This document shows positions 9,056 through 17,642 of a DNA stretch of 64,000 nucleotides, piece after piece; the first letter of the stretch is position 1; each line of letters begins with the position of its first letter. Source of the DNA: Terribacillus saccharophilus. Its GTDB lineage: Bacteria; Bacillota; Bacilli; Bacillales; Amphibacillaceae. The translations under genes and the position numbers were made by a program. The DNA is taken from NCBI RefSeq assembly GCF_002272075.1, contig NZ_NPBJ01000029.1:1-64000 (forward strand), given 5' to 3'. Under the pieces are notes generated by a model that was not told the origin of the DNA, did no database searches, and was given only the letters and a program-made list of their open reading frames with translations.

Positions 9056-9748
9056 ATGGCAAAAAAGAAGAAATCCGCAGGCAATACATCAGGAGCTGCT
9101 TCTAAAGCATCTAAGGTCATTGTTTGGGTTGTTTTGGCGATTATCCTTTTAGTAGTAGCACTGGTCCTCATTAATAATTATACAGGGTCTTCCAGTGATG
9201 AGGCGCAGGATATCGACTACAGCAGTCAGCCTTTCCTTGGTGATGAAAATGCCCCGGTTAAAATAGTTGAATTTGGCGATTACAAATGTATCCACTGCCA
9301 AGAGTTCCACCATAATAATTTCCCGGTAATCGATCAGGAATTGATTGAAACTGGTAAGGCTAGCTTCTACTTCATGAATATGCCGGTCATTAATGCAGAC
9401 TCCGAGAAGGGTGCAGAATTCAGTGAGGCAGTTTACCAAGTACTTGGAGATGATGGATTCTGGAAATTCCACGATGTTCTCTTCGCGGAAGATTTGAATA
9501 CAAGCTTCACTGATGATTTCCTAATGGACAAGCTTCGTGAAGTAGTCAGCGATGAAGAAGCTGAAGAGGTATTGCAAGTGTATCAGAATAATGGAACCGA
9601 TGATGCCGTTTCAACAGATACAGAACTTGCGGATGATCTTGGTGTGCAAGGTACTCCAACAATCTTCGTAAATGGGAAACTATTCGAAGGTCAAGATATG
9701 AACGACTTGATTGATATGGTGGATGAGGAAACGCAGGAGGCGAACTGA
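9056..9748 (+). CDS. bdbD: BdbD-like thiol-disulfide oxidoreductase (DsbA family)
   Basis: 230 residues. Lysine-rich start, one N-terminal membrane anchor (about residues 20-40), then an extracytoplasmic DsbA-type thioredoxin fold with the active-site motif C78-I-H-C81 and a cis-proline loop VQGTPTIFVNG. It introduces disulfides into exported proteins and is reoxidised by BdbC, whose gene overlaps by one base (TGATG at 9746-9750). ATG 9056 follows AAGGAGCGATAGTGAG. In B. subtilis BdbD/BdbC serve competence and bacteriocin maturation. Confidence 0.92.
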   Translation: MAKKKKSAGNTSGAASKASKVIVWVVLAIILLVVALVLINNYTGSSSDEAQDIDYSSQPFLGDENAPVKIVEFGDYKCIHCQEFHHNNFPVIDQELIETGKASFYFMNMPVINADSEKGAEFSEAVYQVLGDDGFWKFHDVLFAEDLNTSFTDDFLMDKLREVVSDEEAEEVLQVYQNNGTDDAVSTDTELADDLGVQGTPTIFVNGKLFEGQDMNDLIDMVDEETQEAN

Positions 9749-10152
9749 TGAATAAGAGCCTGTTATTTGCCTGGATAACTGCAGTCATTGCGATGCTGGG
9801 CAGTCTCTATTTCAGTGAAATTATGAAATTCGTGCCTTGTACGCTATGCTGGTATCAGCGGATTCTCATGTATCCGTTAGCCATCATACTAGGTATCGCA
9901 TTTTATAAAAATGATGTTCGAATTTATAAGTATGTGCTGCCGCTTAGTATTCTCGGAGTACTTATTTCAGGTTATCATTACCTGCATCAAAAGGTACCCG
10001 CTTTACAAGGAGCCAGCCTCTGTTCCAGTGGTGTACCGTGCTCGGGTCACTATATCAACTGGCTCGGATTCATCACGATTCCATTGCTTGCATTCACCGC
10101 TTTTGTAATCATCACAGTAAGCATGTTCATTCTTCGCAAAAAACATGCATAA
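9748..10152 (+). CDS. bdbC: BdbC-like disulfide bond formation protein (DsbB family)
   Basis: 134 residues, four membrane helices, with the two DsbB-type cysteine pairs C31-TL-C34 (in CTLCWYQR) and C92/C97 (in CSSGVPC). It passes electrons from BdbD to the quinone pool. Its start codon overlaps the bdbD stop, so the two are translationally coupled and both parts of the redox couple are made together. Confidence 0.93.
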   Translation: MNKSLLFAWITAVIAMLGSLYFSEIMKFVPCTLCWYQRILMYPLAIILGIAFYKNDVRIYKYVLPLSILGVLISGYHYLHQKVPALQGASLCSSGVPCSGHYINWLGFITIPLLAFTAFVIITVSMFILRKKHA

Positions 10153-10153
10153 G

Positions 10154-10189
10154 AAAAAGCATTTGCCATTTTCGGCAAATGCTTTTTTT
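10154..10189. terminator. Bidirectional terminator, bdbC / cidB
   Basis: AAAAAGCATTTGCC / GGCAAATGCTTTTTTT around loop ATTTTC; gives T tracts for bdbC (+) and cidB (-), which converge here. Confidence 0.88.
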
Positions 10190-10893
10190 CATAGGATGGT
10201 GATTTGCAGCAAGGAAGGTATGAGCAAGCCTCCCCAAATCAATGTCATACCGGCAGCCATAATCATGCCGATAGTCGAGAACGTACCTTCTTGCTCTCCA
10301 TATTCCATTGCTTTGTTTGTACCAACTCCATGAGCCCCCATTCCAAGTGCTAAGCCGCGAGCAACAGGGGATTTAAGTGCCATCAGCCGAATGACATACG
10401 GGCCGATGATACCGCCTGTCACACCAGTAACGATAACGAAAACGGTCGTCAAGGTCGGTAAGCCACCAATCGTTTTCGATACTTCAATTGCGATCGGAGT
10501 TGTAATGGACCGAGGCAGGAGGCTGATCAGTAAATCGCCATTGAATCGCATAACTAGACTCAAAAGCAGGGAAGAACTGATTGCTACCAATGTACCGGCT
10601 GCAATACTAGTTAAGATGATCATGATATTTTTTCGTAACAGAGGAGCATGTTTATAGATGGGAATCGCAAAGGCAACAGTAGCTGGTCCAAGCATATGTG
10701 TCCAAAGACTAGAAGATAAGGCATAATCACTTGGCTGCAAATGAGCCAGCTGGATAATACCGATAAGAATCAAAGGACACAACAGCAGAGGGTGGAAGAA
10801 TGGCATGGGCCATTTTTTGTACACAACTTTTGAGGCGCGGTAGATGACGTAGGTTACAATGGTGCCTATTAAGATAATCAGTGCGGTAGTCAT
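10189..10893 (-). CDS. cidB: CidB/LrgB-family membrane protein
   Basis: 234 residues with seven or eight membrane helices and the family motif ARGLALGMGAHGVGTNKA near the C-terminus. LrgB/CidB proteins work with holin-like CidA/LrgA in murein hydrolase control, and related pairs transport pyruvate or glycolate. The start overlaps the cidA stop by four bases (ATGA at 10890-10893). The pair with an upstream LysR gene corresponds to ywbG/ywbH/ywbI of B. subtilis. Cid rather than Lrg naming rests only on the LysR neighbour. Confidence 0.85.
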   Translation of the reverse strand: MTTALIILIGTIVTYVIYRASKVVYKKWPMPFFHPLLLCPLILIGIIQLAHLQPSDYALSSSLWTHMLGPATVAFAIPIYKHAPLLRKNIMIILTSIAAGTLVAISSSLLLSLVMRFNGDLLISLLPRSITTPIAIEVSKTIGGLPTLTTVFVIVTGVTGGIIGPYVIRLMALKSPVARGLALGMGAHGVGTNKAMEYGEQEGTFSTIGMIMAAGMTLIWGGLLIPSLLQITIL

Positions 10894-11270
10894 TGTGTGT
10901 GTCCTCCTTTTCTTTTTCTTCTATACAGTTTCTCAGCAGTGAATCCAGTAGCGGCCATCACGATGAAGGTGCTGATCAGAATCAGCAGCACTGTCTCCAG
11001 ACCTTGCCAGTTCAATATTTCTTTATAATTCAGGATACCGACAGCTGATGGGACAAAGAAAAGCAGAAGTTCAGCCAACAGCCAGCCCCCTGCTTTCTCG
11101 ATCCATTCCAGTTTGACGATGCCTGCAAATAAGCTTAGTAATAACAAGACCAGACCTACAATGGAGCCTGGTACCGGAAGAGATAATATATGCGCTAAGC
11201 CGACACCGGCAAAATAAAATACGTGAATGATCGCTAGCTGAGAAAGCATGGTAATCGTTTTTCGTACCAT
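10890..11270 (-). CDS. cidA: CidA/LrgA-family holin-like protein
   Basis: 126 residues, four membrane helices, with the family signature LPVPGSIVGLVLL and the FFVPSAVGIL segment. ATG 11270 is behind TTAGGAGGAAGAAAT; the longer reading upstream has no ribosome site. It is cotranscribed with cidB (four-base overlap) and lies about 120 bp downstream of cidR on the same strand. Palindromes with AGTTAT/ATAACT arms in the gap are candidate CidR sites. Confidence 0.87.
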   Translation of the reverse strand: MVRKTITMLSQLAIIHVFYFAGVGLAHILSLPVPGSIVGLVLLLLSLFAGIVKLEWIEKAGGWLLAELLLFFVPSAVGILNYKEILNWQGLETVLLILISTFIVMAATGFTAEKLYRRKRKGGHTQ

Positions 11271-11290
11271 ATTTCTTCCTCCTAACAGAA

Positions 11291-11303
11291 AGTTATCATA
11301 ACT
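11291..11303 (-). promoter_or_regulatory. Palindrome AGTTAT-C-ATAACT upstream of cidA
   Basis: Perfect 6-bp arms about 20-30 bp before the cidA start. The same arm sequences recur in opposite order at 11373-11387, which suggests binding sites for one regulator, most simply CidR. Confidence 0.45.
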
Positions 11304-11372
11304 ATTTTTATTGATAACTCCATCATACTGCGGTCTCACGTATTCGTAAAATACATATATATTATATTGTGT

Positions 11373-11387
11373 ATAACTTATAGTTAT
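11373..11387 (-). promoter_or_regulatory. Palindrome ATAACT-TAT-AGTTAT, candidate CidR (LysR) operator
   Basis: A 15-bp dyad holding a T-N11-A core as expected for LysR-family sites, placed just after the cidR stop and about 100 bp before cidA. A TATAAT-like box follows on the minus strand. Confidence 0.5.
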
Positions 11388-11393
11388 ATCGAA

Positions 11394-12260
11394 TTAAAGG
11401 AAAAACTCAATAAAACGTCTTCCGGCATAGGAAATGTATTTGTCCTTTTTGGTGATGATTGCCAAGTTCCAAGGAATAGACGGTGTTATATCTATAATGC
11501 GGATATCAGCGTTATAGGTACGATTACAAATGGATTCAGGAAGCAGGCTGACTCCTAAGTTAGCAGCGACCATTTCACTGATGAAATCCCACTGCGCGCT
11601 TTTGAAGAGGATATGCGGTTCAAAGCCTTCCTCGATGCAGCGTTTTCGCATAATATCGTGTAAAGCGAATTCTTCATTATAAAAAATAAAATCTTCATCC
11701 TTCAATTCCTTCAGCTCAACCAATTCTCGATCTGCTAGCGGATGCTCCCGATGCACCATCAGCTTCATATCTTCCTCAACAATTGGATAATAATTGAACT
11801 CCGTTTCATCAAGGGGCAAAACAGCAACACCAAGCTCGAATTCCCCTTCTTCTACTGCCTTTACGACACGGGCGGCCCCGTATTCGGTAATATTAATCGT
11901 GACATTCGGATAGGTCTGGTGGAAGCGAGCCATTACCTTAGGAAAGAAGAGACTGCCGATGATAGGCGGAATCCCGATAGTGACAGCTCCTTGTTTCAGA
12001 TCAGTAAGATCTTGAAGGGTCGTTTGCATCTCATCCAATTGGGCCAGCACTTGCTGACCATAGGTATGGACTACTTTGCCCGCATCGGTCAAGGTAGTGG
12101 ATTTGTTCGTACGTTTGAATAAGGTGATACCGAGTTCTTCTTCCAGACTCTTGATCGTTTTGCTGAGGGCGGGCTGAGATACATGCAAGCTTTCTGCTGC
12201 TTTCGTTAGCCTCTTCTGTTTCACAATTTCGATCAGATAGCGCAGCTGCCGTAATTCCAT
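11394..12260 (-). CDS. cidR: LysR-family regulator, CidR-like
   Basis: 288 residues from ATG 12260; a TTG two codons earlier (12266) is better spaced from AAAGGA and could be the true start. N-terminal LysR HTH (residues 1-60, MELRQLRYLIEIV, LTKAAESLHVSQPALSKTIK) plus a LysR substrate-binding domain. It precedes cidA-cidB on the same strand. In Staphylococcus and Bacillus CidR activates cidAB in response to overflow metabolism/acetate; the same role is inferred from context. Confidence 0.83.
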   Translation of the reverse strand: MELRQLRYLIEIVKQKRLTKAAESLHVSQPALSKTIKSLEEELGITLFKRTNKSTTLTDAGKVVHTYGQQVLAQLDEMQTTLQDLTDLKQGAVTIGIPPIIGSLFFPKVMARFHQTYPNVTINITEYGAARVVKAVEEGEFELGVAVLPLDETEFNYYPIVEEDMKLMVHREHPLADRELVELKELKDEDFIFYNEEFALHDIMRKRCIEEGFEPHILFKSAQWDFISEMVAANLGVSLLPESICNRTYNADIRIIDITPSIPWNLAIITKKDKYISYAGRRFIEFFL

Positions 12261-12316
12261 AAGCAATACCGTCCTTTCTTAAGTTCAAGTATACCCATTT
12301 CTCTATAGATGGAAAA

Positions 12317-12325
12317 TGCTATAAT
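12317..12325 (+). promoter_or_regulatory. Extended -10 promoter (TGCTATAAT) of the GNAT gene
   Basis: Consensus TATAAT preceded by TGn, 33 bp before the start at 12358, with no good -35 hexamer, as usual for extended -10 promoters. Confidence 0.55.
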
Positions 12326-12357
12326 ACAAGCAACAACTGATAGAAGGAGTTCTTTTG

Positions 12358-12828
12358 ATGGGATATGAGATAAAATCATTAACAGCAGATGATGCGTATG
12401 CAGTATTGCATTGGCGCTATTCCCCGCCATACGACCTCTATAACCTAACCTACACGGAAGGTGCAGTCATGATGCTCATGGTCGGTGACTATTATGGGGT
12501 ATATGAAAACGGGAACCTGCTTGGATATTTCTGTGTTGGAGATGATGCACGTGTGCTTGGCGGTGACTATAGTAACCATGCCTATTTGGATATCGGAGTC
12601 GGGATGGTACCAGAAAAGACCGGACAAGGAAGTGGCTCGCAGTTTTTCACTGAAATTTTGAATTGGATTAAGAAAAACATCGAGCAAGACCAATACCGGC
12701 TTACTGTAGCTGCTTTCAATGAGCGTGCTATCCACCTTTATGAAAAGGCTGGCTTCCGGGAAATCAATCGTTTTAATCGGGAGTCTGATGGCTTACGGTT
12801 CCTAATTATGACAAAGAGCCCATGCTGA
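12358..12828 (+). CDS. GNAT-family N-acetyltransferase
   Basis: 156 residues with the GNAT fold; the acetyl-CoA pyrophosphate loop appears as PEKTGQGSGSQFF (around residue 85-97), followed by AAFNERAIHLYEKAGF. ATG 12358 is 8 nt from AAGGAG; a TTG codon just before it is in frame. Acceptor unknown. Divergent from cidR and convergent with the DAO-type flavoenzyme gene. Confidence 0.85.
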   Translation: MGYEIKSLTADDAYAVLHWRYSPPYDLYNLTYTEGAVMMLMVGDYYGVYENGNLLGYFCVGDDARVLGGDYSNHAYLDIGVGMVPEKTGQGSGSQFFTEILNWIKKNIEQDQYRLTVAAFNERAIHLYEKAGFREINRFNRESDGLRFLIMTKSPC

Positions 12829-12844
12829 ACATGGGCTTACTTTA
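12817..12844. terminator. Hairpin between GNAT and DAO genes
   Basis: AGCCCATG / CATGGGCT with loop CTGAA; only broken T runs follow on either side, so it is a weak bidirectional terminator overlapping the GNAT stop codon. Confidence 0.5.
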
Positions 12845-13951
12845 TACTAACGCACTTACCGGATTATAAGCAGAAATATCGATATCGGTTTCTTGTCCTA
12901 TTATCAACTTCGTGAGCTGAGAGGCAACAAACGGTCCCATTGTAAGACCAGATGCGCCCAATCCATTCATTACATAAAGATTTTGATGCTTTGGAAGGCG
13001 GCCGAAGACTGGAAGAAAGCCAGGTGTAAATGGCCGGAAGCCAACCCGCGTTTCAGTCAGCATAGCTTCAGCTAATTCAGGCGCAAGCTGCATAGCTTTG
13101 CTTAGCACTTCATGCACGCCGCCAGCAGTGATTTTTGTATTCATTTCGTCATCATTCTCGTGTGTGGCTCCAGCCACCATCCTGCCGTCTGGGAAAGCAA
13201 GCAGGTATTGATCGTTGGGCGGTATAATAACTGGCCAGTCTTCTGTTTGGACAGCATCAAGCTGTAAATGGCAAATTTGTGCTTTCTGGAAGCTGACTTG
13301 CAGTGAATAGCCTAACGGTTCTAGCAGCTCCTTTGCCCAAGCGCCGGCTGTGACTACAACCTGATCGGGTATCCATTCTTCATCGCCGGCTGTGACGACA
13401 ATTTGTCCTGCAGTCATCGAAAGGTGAGCATCAGCTGAAACGAAACGAGCGTTGTATTTCTTAGCAGCCCGATGCAAACTATTGCGTAAAGCCCGGCCAT
13501 CGACACGAGCAGCTCCGCTAACGTGTACGGCACCAAATCCTGGTGCAAGTAATGGGAAAATCTGCCGTACATCATCTTCTTCTAACATCGTGATGGCTCC
13601 CATTTCCGGAGCGTCGTCTCTGCGTTTTTCTGCACGTTTCTGCATGGCTTCTAATTTCTTGGGATCTTGATGCAAGCTTAAGGCACCTACACGGGCATAG
13701 CCTGTTTCCTCTTCGCCATCAATCCGAAGTTCCTCAATAATCTCCGGGTAATAGCGAGCCCCGCCTTTGGCTAGCTGATACCAATCTTTGTTGCGCCGCT
13801 GAGAGAGCCATGGACAGACGATTCCGGCTGCTGCGTCTGTCGCTTGTCCTTGGTCAAAACGATCGATAACAGTTACCTGCATGCCTGCTTTGGCAAGTTT
13901 ATAAGCGGTAACAGATCCAGCTATTCCTGCTCCAATAATTGCTATATGCAT
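12842..13951 (-). CDS. FAD-dependent amine/D-amino-acid oxidase-type oxidoreductase (DAO family)
   Basis: 369 residues from ATG 13951, behind AAAAGGATG; an upstream in-frame ATG has no ribosome site. The very N-terminus is the FAD-binding motif IAIIGAGIAGSVTAYKLA, and the end carries the second family motif NGLGASGLTMGPF. DAO-family enzymes oxidise glycine, D-amino acids or N-methyl amino acids. Without thiamine or opine genes nearby the substrate stays open. Confidence 0.82.
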   Translation of the reverse strand: MHIAIIGAGIAGSVTAYKLAKAGMQVTVIDRFDQGQATDAAAGIVCPWLSQRRNKDWYQLAKGGARYYPEIIEELRIDGEEETGYARVGALSLHQDPKKLEAMQKRAEKRRDDAPEMGAITMLEEDDVRQIFPLLAPGFGAVHVSGAARVDGRALRNSLHRAAKKYNARFVSADAHLSMTAGQIVVTAGDEEWIPDQVVVTAGAWAKELLEPLGYSLQVSFQKAQICHLQLDAVQTEDWPVIIPPNDQYLLAFPDGRMVAGATHENDDEMNTKITAGGVHEVLSKAMQLAPELAEAMLTETRVGFRPFTPGFLPVFGRLPKHQNLYVMNGLGASGLTMGPFVASQLTKLIIGQETDIDISAYNPVSALV

Positions 13952-14077
13952 GTCGAACATCCTTTTCTTCATTTAGCTACAATATACCATAGCATATTCA
14001 CCCTTTTTTCAGTATTATAATCGAATGATATATAGTATAAGTGAGATGTAAAATAAGATAAAAGGACTTGGGTAGAC

Positions 14078-15436
14078 ATGGCGACTAGAGGTGGGAAGCT
14101 GTTTCACCGTATAAAAATCAATCCGCCGCAATTTTTTGCGCTGGGATTTCTCCTGTTGATCGCATTGGGTACGATTCTTCTAATGCTTCCGATTGCGACA
14201 GCAGATCGGCACCATCTTTCTTTTATTGATGCGCTATTCGAGGCAACTTCAGCTGTTTGTGTGACAGGGCTGGTAGTGGTCGATACACAGACCACTTTTA
14301 CTTTATTTGGGCAAATTGTACTGTTGTGTCTTATCCAGGTAGGCGGATTAGGGTTTATGACGCTTACGGTATTCATTGCATTGCTTCTTCGCCGCAATAT
14401 AAGCTTTGAGGAGAGGCATCTAGTTAAAGAATCACTCAATCAGGATTCGTATCAAGGAATTGTCACGATGGTACGGTTTGTTCTCTTATTCACTATTATT
14501 TGTGAAGTGATTGGAACGATTATTCTCGGGATTCACTGGGGAGATGAGTTTGGCTATCCGAAATCTTTCTATTACGGACTCTTTCATTCAATATCCGCAT
14601 TCAATAATGCCGGATTTGATATTATGGGAGATTTCAGCAGCATGACTGCTTATGTTGATGATCCGATAGTCAATCTTACGTTGACAAGTCTGCTGTTATT
14701 AGGAGGAATCGGCTTCATTGTCGTAGCTGATATCTTCCAGAAGAGAAAAACAAGAAAGCGGCTGACACTTCATACGAAAGTTGTTCTATGGATGTCTGCT
14801 GTACTTGTCGTTAGCGGGACATTATTAATCTTTCTATTGGAGTATGGTAACCCAGCTACTATCGGAAATCTGTCATGGAATGATAAACTATTGGCTTCCT
14901 ATTTCCATGGTGTAGTTCCGCGGACTGCTGGTTTCAATTCGCTGAATACTGCTGATTTGACATTAGGATCACAGCTGGTAACAATGGCGCTTATGTTTAT
15001 CGGTGGCGGAACTGGAGGAACAGCAGGCGGCATTAAAGTTACTACCTTTGCCATATTGCTGTTTGCGGTATGGGCACTGATAAAAGGGAAGCAAGAAGTG
15101 AATATTAGAAATCGGCGGATACCGGGAGATTTAGTGTTCCGAGCTTTTTCAATCACGACATATTCTGTTCTCCTTGTATCGCTATTCGTATTTTTGCTTG
15201 CGATTACCGAAAAAGGTGCTGCACTGAATTATATTGCGTTCGAAGTGCTTTCTGCTTTCGGAACGGTCGGGATGTCACTTGGACTTACACCGGATCTATC
15301 AGAATCCGGCAAGATCCTGCTATCCATTCTCATGTTCATGGGCCGTGTTGGACCGATTACCATCGCGTTTGCATTAGCTTTCCGAATCAGGAAGACTGCC
15401 GTGCGAAATCCGGAAGAACGGATCATCATCGGGTGA
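14078..15436 (+). CDS. KtrB/KtrD-type potassium channel subunit (TrkH family)
   Basis: 452 residues, a four-fold M-P-M membrane protein. The four selectivity-filter segments are visible: SAVCVTGL (near residue 65), FNNAGFD, VPRTAGFNS and FGTVGMSLG; each keeps the filter glycine. It forms the K+-translocating dimer of Ktr systems, which are gated by a cytoplasmic KtrA/C ring. No ktrA/ktrC lies in the window, as for ktrD of B. subtilis, so the partner must be elsewhere. Start ATG 14078 follows AAAGGACTTGGG. Confidence 0.9.
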   Translation: MATRGGKLFHRIKINPPQFFALGFLLLIALGTILLMLPIATADRHHLSFIDALFEATSAVCVTGLVVVDTQTTFTLFGQIVLLCLIQVGGLGFMTLTVFIALLLRRNISFEERHLVKESLNQDSYQGIVTMVRFVLLFTIICEVIGTIILGIHWGDEFGYPKSFYYGLFHSISAFNNAGFDIMGDFSSMTAYVDDPIVNLTLTSLLLLGGIGFIVVADIFQKRKTRKRLTLHTKVVLWMSAVLVVSGTLLIFLLEYGNPATIGNLSWNDKLLASYFHGVVPRTAGFNSLNTADLTLGSQLVTMALMFIGGGTGGTAGGIKVTTFAILLFAVWALIKGKQEVNIRNRRIPGDLVFRAFSITTYSVLLVSLFVFLLAITEKGAALNYIAFEVLSAFGTVGMSLGLTPDLSESGKILLSILMFMGRVGPITIAFALAFRIRKTAVRNPEERIIIG

Positions 15437-15527
15437 TATGTCGATGGTGTAATCGTTTTCGGTTTCTCAATTCTTTGTTTTCAGATAAAATAGAATTACA
15501 TCATTAGGTATTAGAGGAGTGACAGAC

Positions 15528-16025
15528 TTGGATAAGAAAGAGATAGAAATACTAGAGCTATTAGAGAAAAACGGAAGAATGAACGTACATATGATAGCGC
15601 GGATGGTAGAGCTGTCCGTTGATGAAGTAGATGCTGCTATCAGTAAATTTGAGCAAATGCAGATTGTCCACGGCTACTCAACGCTAATTGACTGGACGGA
15701 AGTGCGTGGTCATGAAGGTGTTACTGCTATGATCGATGTAAAAGTAACACCTATCAGAGGCAAGGGATTCGATGATGTAGCAGAGCGTATTTATCGTTTC
15801 CCGGAAGTGAAAGCTGTCTATTTGATGTCAGGTGCATACGATTTGTCCGTTTCAGTGGAGGGCAAAACGATGTCGCAAGTGGCGCGCTTTGTATCTGAAA
15901 AGCTGTCCACATTGGACACTGTTATCTCGACGACCACTCACTTCATCCTGAAAAAGTATAAACATGATGGCATCATCTTCGGTGAGGATGACAATAATGA
16001 TCGCAGAATGCCGGTGAGTCCATGA
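15528..16025 (+). CDS. alaR: Lrp/AsnC-family regulator, AlaR-like
   Basis: 165 residues from TTG 15528, which is 8 nt after AGAGGAG; the in-frame GTG at 15519 overlaps that site and is rejected. N-terminal HTH (KEIEILELLEKNGRMN) and C-terminal RAM/AsnC ligand-binding domain (about residues 65-150). It overlaps the aminotransferase gene by four bases (ATGA), matching alaR-alaT (yugG-yugH) of B. subtilis, where the regulator controls alanine transaminase. The effector is inferred to be alanine. Confidence 0.83.
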   Translation: MDKKEIEILELLEKNGRMNVHMIARMVELSVDEVDAAISKFEQMQIVHGYSTLIDWTEVRGHEGVTAMIDVKVTPIRGKGFDDVAERIYRFPEVKAVYLMSGAYDLSVSVEGKTMSQVARFVSEKLSTLDTVISTTTHFILKKYKHDGIIFGEDDNNDRRMPVSP

Positions 16026-17197
16026 GTCTGGATACGAGCCGCTTCATTGCGGAGCATGTCGATGCATTAAAACCATCTGGGATTCGGCGCTTTTTCGACT
16101 TAGCTTCTACAATGGATAATGTCATCTCCTTGGGGGTTGGTGAACCAGATTTCGTCACACCGTGGAATGTTATTGAAGCAAGCTATCACTCGCTTGAGCA
16201 AGGGTACACAGCGTATACAGCAAATGCTGGACTGTTGGAATTGCGGGAACTGATTTCCGATTATCTCAAAACAACATACTCTGTGACATACCGCCCTGAG
16301 GATCAAGTGATTGTGACGGTAGGGGCCAGCCAGGCAATCGATATTGCTTTACGGGCTATCCTCAACCCAGGTGATGAGGTTATCATTGTCGAGCCATGCT
16401 TTGTAGCTTATGCTTCGGCCGTTTCATTGGCAGGAGGCGTACCGGTCTCTGTCGGGACGAAGGCGAAGAACGGCTTTAAGCTGCAACCGGAAGAATTGGA
16501 AAATGCGCTTACGTCAAAAACAAAGGCAATCATCCTATGTAATCCGAATAACCCGACAGGCACTATGTTGAACCGGGAGGAGCTTTTGCCAATTGCAGAG
16601 CTTGTGGAAAAACATGACTTACTCGTCCTTTCTGATGAGATATATGCAGAGCTAAGCTATGAAGCTGATTACGTAAGCTTCTCCAGTTTACCGAATATGC
16701 AGGATCGCACGATTCTCATTTCCGGATTCTCTAAATCATTTGCGATGACAGGCTGGCGTCTCGGTTATGCTGCAGGACCTGCTGAACTGATCCAAGCAAT
16801 GACAAAGATTCATCAATATACAATTATGTGCGCACCGACGATGGCTCAATACGGCGCAGTTGAAGCACTGCGCAGCGGATCTGCCAGTGTAGAGCATATG
16901 AGAAAAAGCTATCGCCAGCGTCGGAATTTTGTAACGTCCGCCTTCGAGGAAATGGGCTTGATGACGAACAAACCGGGCGGAGCTTTCTATATCTTCCCAT
17001 CTATTAAAGAAACCGGCATGAGCTCCGAAGCTTTTGCCGAAGCATTGCTGATTGAAGAAAAGGTTGCCGTTGTACCTGGAAGTGTATTCGGGGAAAGCGG
17101 AGAAGGTTATATTCGCTGTTCTTATGCGACTTCGATGAAGCAGCTGACAGAAGCGATGAAACGGATTAAGCGTTTTGTTGAAAAGCAGCAAGCATAA
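16022..17197 (+). CDS. alaT: PLP-dependent class I aminotransferase, AlaT-like
   Basis: 391 residues, fold-type I aminotransferase. Visible landmarks: NPNNPTG, the SDEIYAEL segment, and the PLP lysine in ISGFSKSFAMTGWRLGY. It has the size and context of B. subtilis AlaT (YugH), which interconverts alanine and pyruvate with glutamate/2-oxoglutarate. Translationally coupled to alaR by ATGA overlap. Followed by a strong bidirectional terminator. Another substrate, such as aromatic amino acids, cannot be excluded by sequence alone. Confidence 0.85.
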   Translation: MSLDTSRFIAEHVDALKPSGIRRFFDLASTMDNVISLGVGEPDFVTPWNVIEASYHSLEQGYTAYTANAGLLELRELISDYLKTTYSVTYRPEDQVIVTVGASQAIDIALRAILNPGDEVIIVEPCFVAYASAVSLAGGVPVSVGTKAKNGFKLQPEELENALTSKTKAIILCNPNNPTGTMLNREELLPIAELVEKHDLLVLSDEIYAELSYEADYVSFSSLPNMQDRTILISGFSKSFAMTGWRLGYAAGPAELIQAMTKIHQYTIMCAPTMAQYGAVEALRSGSASVEHMRKSYRQRRNFVTSAFEEMGLMTNKPGGAFYIFPSIKETGMSSEAFAEALLIEEKVAVVPGSVFGESGEGYIRCSYATSMKQLTEAMKRIKRFVEKQQA

Positions 17198-17198
17198 A

Positions 17199-17230
17199 AA
17201 ATACCCTCTCATGTGAGAGGGTATTTTTCG
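17199..17230. terminator. Bidirectional terminator after alaT
   Basis: AAATACCCTCTC / GAGAGGGTATTT with loop ATGT, followed by TT on the plus side and flanked by A residues giving T on the minus side. Confidence 0.85.
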
Positions 17231-17231
17231 T

Positions 17232-17582
17232 CTATTCATTTAATAGAAGTCTATCCCGACCGAATTGGAACCATTCTTTAACAGCTTGTTTCTGATCCTT
17301 GTCAAGGCTAGTCAATCCTTTTTCAGATTCTGCTGCGAATACAGCATCACCGTATAGTTTGCCTAGTTCATGAACGTGGTCATTGTGACGCTGGAAAATA
17401 GTGAAGTTCAACGGATCATTTTCCGTAGCACTTTCATTGCTTACGACAACAATACCATCAACCAATCTTGTCATGATGGGTGAGCCGCCAACAAATTTTT
17501 GAATGCCTTGGGGATCAGATGGTACAGACTTTGCAGCGAAGTCTCTTTCTGGTTTTAATACTAATGCTGAAATTTTTGCCAT
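17232..17582 (-). CDS. Small cytoplasmic protein, possibly DUF3846-like
   Basis: 116 residues, no signal or membrane segment. The pattern GIQKFVGGSPIMTRLVDGIVVVSNE followed by a PLNF segment resembles DUF3846 proteins, which carry a similar short beta-rich domain of unknown function. The C-terminal part is helical (DQKQAVKEWFQFGRD). It lies 60 bp downstream of the Old Yellow Enzyme gene on the same strand and may be cotranscribed. The family assignment is tentative. Confidence 0.6.
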   Translation of the reverse strand: MAKISALVLKPERDFAAKSVPSDPQGIQKFVGGSPIMTRLVDGIVVVSNESATENDPLNFTIFQRHNDHVHELGKLYGDAVFAAESEKGLTSLDKDQKQAVKEWFQFGRDRLLLNE

Positions 17583-17642
17583 TTGGGCTCTCTCCTTCGA
17601 ATGCTTTTATTCCATTAAAGCATAATAGGATGCGCTTCGCTA

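Noticed and set aside
11271-11339. 23-residue N-terminal extension of CidA
   Set aside because: The consensus AGGAGG site lies inside it, directly before ATG 11270.
11742-12122. 126-codon frame antisense to cidR
   Set aside because: Shadow of the LysR gene; low-complexity reading with no start signals.
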